Shown one piece after another: positions 63,365-64,000 of a stretch of 64,000 nucleotides of DNA (position 1 is the stretch's first letter; the number at the start of each line of letters is the position of its first letter). The stretch is from Sandaracinaceae bacterium (GTDB lineage Bacteria; Myxococcota_A; Polyangia; Polyangiales; JADJQN01). The DNA lies in assembly GCA_016712745.1 (NCBI GenBank), contig JADJQN010000003.1:1240001-1304000 (forward strand). The letters run 5' to 3'. The notes beneath the pieces were generated by a model. That model did not search any database. It had not been told where the DNA came from and saw only the letters and a list, made by a program, of their open reading frames with translations. Both the position numbers and the translations under genes were made by a program.

Positions 63365-64000
63365 CGCGTGCTTCTTGCATTGCCGTGGTCTTGACCCTCT
63401 TCGCTCTGACGGGCTGCGAAGAACTCTCGCCGCAGGTGCTGGTGAAAGACACACGCCTGATCGGTGGCGAGATTCGGGTTGAAGGCGATCCCGGGCGCGC
63501 CTCACCACAGCCGGGAGAGGTCGCCAATGTGCTCTTCTATGTCGCGTCGCCGCCTGGCGTGAACGACGAGCTGAATTGGGCGTTTTACAGCTGTTTGCAG
63601 TCAGTAACGGCAGGCGGTCTTCCGCGTTGCGAAGGAACACCGTCGCTTGCAGATGTAGTCAGTGGTAGCGGGACGCCGACGTTCTCGTTCACGACGCCCA
63701 CCCCCTCCGCGCCGCCGACCGATGTGGGGAGCGACGCAAAGCCCACCGTGCTCATCCTCGGTGTGGTCTGTATGAATGGCGCGCCGACCTTCGACGCCAT
63801 GACGATGCAGCCTTCCTGCGGATCGAACGCGACGCGCACCTTCCCGCTCATCATGCGCGTTCCCATCCAGACCGACGAGAGCAGCACGAATCACAATCCG
63901 AGCTTTGGCGATGTTCTTCGAATTGGCGAAAGCCCTTGGCCTGCGAACGACGCAATCGGGGTGGCAGCCGCAGGTTGCGCGTCCCTTCCCGAGTCGGCCG
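63361..64000 (+). CDS. Lipoprotein downstream of TonB receptor (cut by window end)
   Basis: The frame starts at GTG 63361, overlapping the receptor stop by 4 nt (GTGA), and is open to the window end (213 codons). It encodes a lipoprotein signal with lipobox LTGC (Cys19, then EELSPQVLVKDTRLIGG), a Pro/Thr-rich stretch with TFSFTTPTPSAPP and several Cys residues. No domain is recognised. Coupling suggests a partner of the receptor at the outer membrane. Confidence 0.8.
   Translation, partial: MTRASCIAVVLTLFALTGCEELSPQVLVKDTRLIGGEIRVEGDPGRASPQPGEVANVLFYVASPPGVNDELNWAFYSCLQSVTAGGLPRCEGTPSLADVVSGSGTPTFSFTTPTPSAPPTDVGSDAKPTVLILGVVCMNGAPTFDAMTMQPSCGSNATRTFPLIMRVPIQTDESSTNHNPSFGDVLRIGESPWPANDAIGVAAAGCASLPESA

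Overview
The window looks like chromosomal DNA from a myxobacterium-like Deltaproteobacterium (Myxococcota, perhaps the Polyangia/Sandaracinus side). This is an inference from content: a MYXO-CTERM-type C-terminal anchor, a CFI-box-CTERM protein, a TonB-dependent receptor carrying its own TonB C-terminal domain, a Hanks-type Ser/Thr kinase with a long low-complexity linker, a FliI/SctN-type ATPase with no visible partners, and many secreted lipoproteins with Asp/Ala/Gly/Ser-rich linkers. Genes are dense, intergenic gaps are short, and many neighbours overlap by 4 nt. No insertion sequence, prophage or CRISPR array was seen.

Layout. 0-5 kb: the end of biotin synthesis (bioF-bioD), a glutaryl-CoA-dehydrogenase-like enzyme, tRNA-Ala(CGC) with promoter and terminator, a Cys-rich lipoprotein coupled to serC. 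5-11 kb: a hotdog thioesterase, uvrB, then an envelope cluster (CFI-box protein, DUF4266 lipoprotein, DUF3570 barrel). 11-17 kb: pcm and a pseudouridine synthase on the minus strand, then the plus-strand run dnaJ - FliI/SctN ATPase - crtY - Rieske protein. 17-26 kb: a minus-strand run dnaA, dnaN, recF, crtI, crtB, methyltransferase, crtU. The two carotenoid half-clusters meet tail to tail near 17.3 kb. Together they encode phytoene synthesis, desaturation, cyclisation and ring aromatisation (isorenieratene-type pigment); GGPP synthase is not here.

The dnaA region carries three DnaA boxes just upstream of dnaA and an AT-rich gap between dnaA and dnaN, so the chromosome origin is probably at 24.3-26.5 kb. 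26-34 kb: an outer-membrane protein, an ECF sigma/anti-sigma pair, a LeuA-like enzyme with a MaoC hydratase, exported proteins including a lytic transglycosylase with a MYXO-CTERM tail, and rpsU. 34-40 kb: clpB, a lipoprotein, an SUI1/YciH factor, a DUF2723 glycosyltransferase and two small membrane proteins. 40-49 kb: a GH92 lipoprotein, a PPP phosphatase, a GT21 glycosyltransferase, a Ser/Thr kinase, aspS and a zinc-ribbon membrane protein. 49-56 kb: a ferredoxin, rimO, barrel-like proteins, a CRP-family regulator coupled to a class II cyclic-nucleotide phosphodiesterase, and a GNAT acetyltransferase.

55.6-56.1 kb has no ordinary gene but carries a strong minus-strand terminator, several hairpins and a 17-codon ORF with a very strong ribosome binding site; it is the best candidate for something undescribed. 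56-64 kb: a Zn-dependent phospholipase-C-like protein, phoB-phoR-pstB-phoU without pstSCA, the TonB/TonB-receptor fusion, and a lipoprotein cut by the window end.
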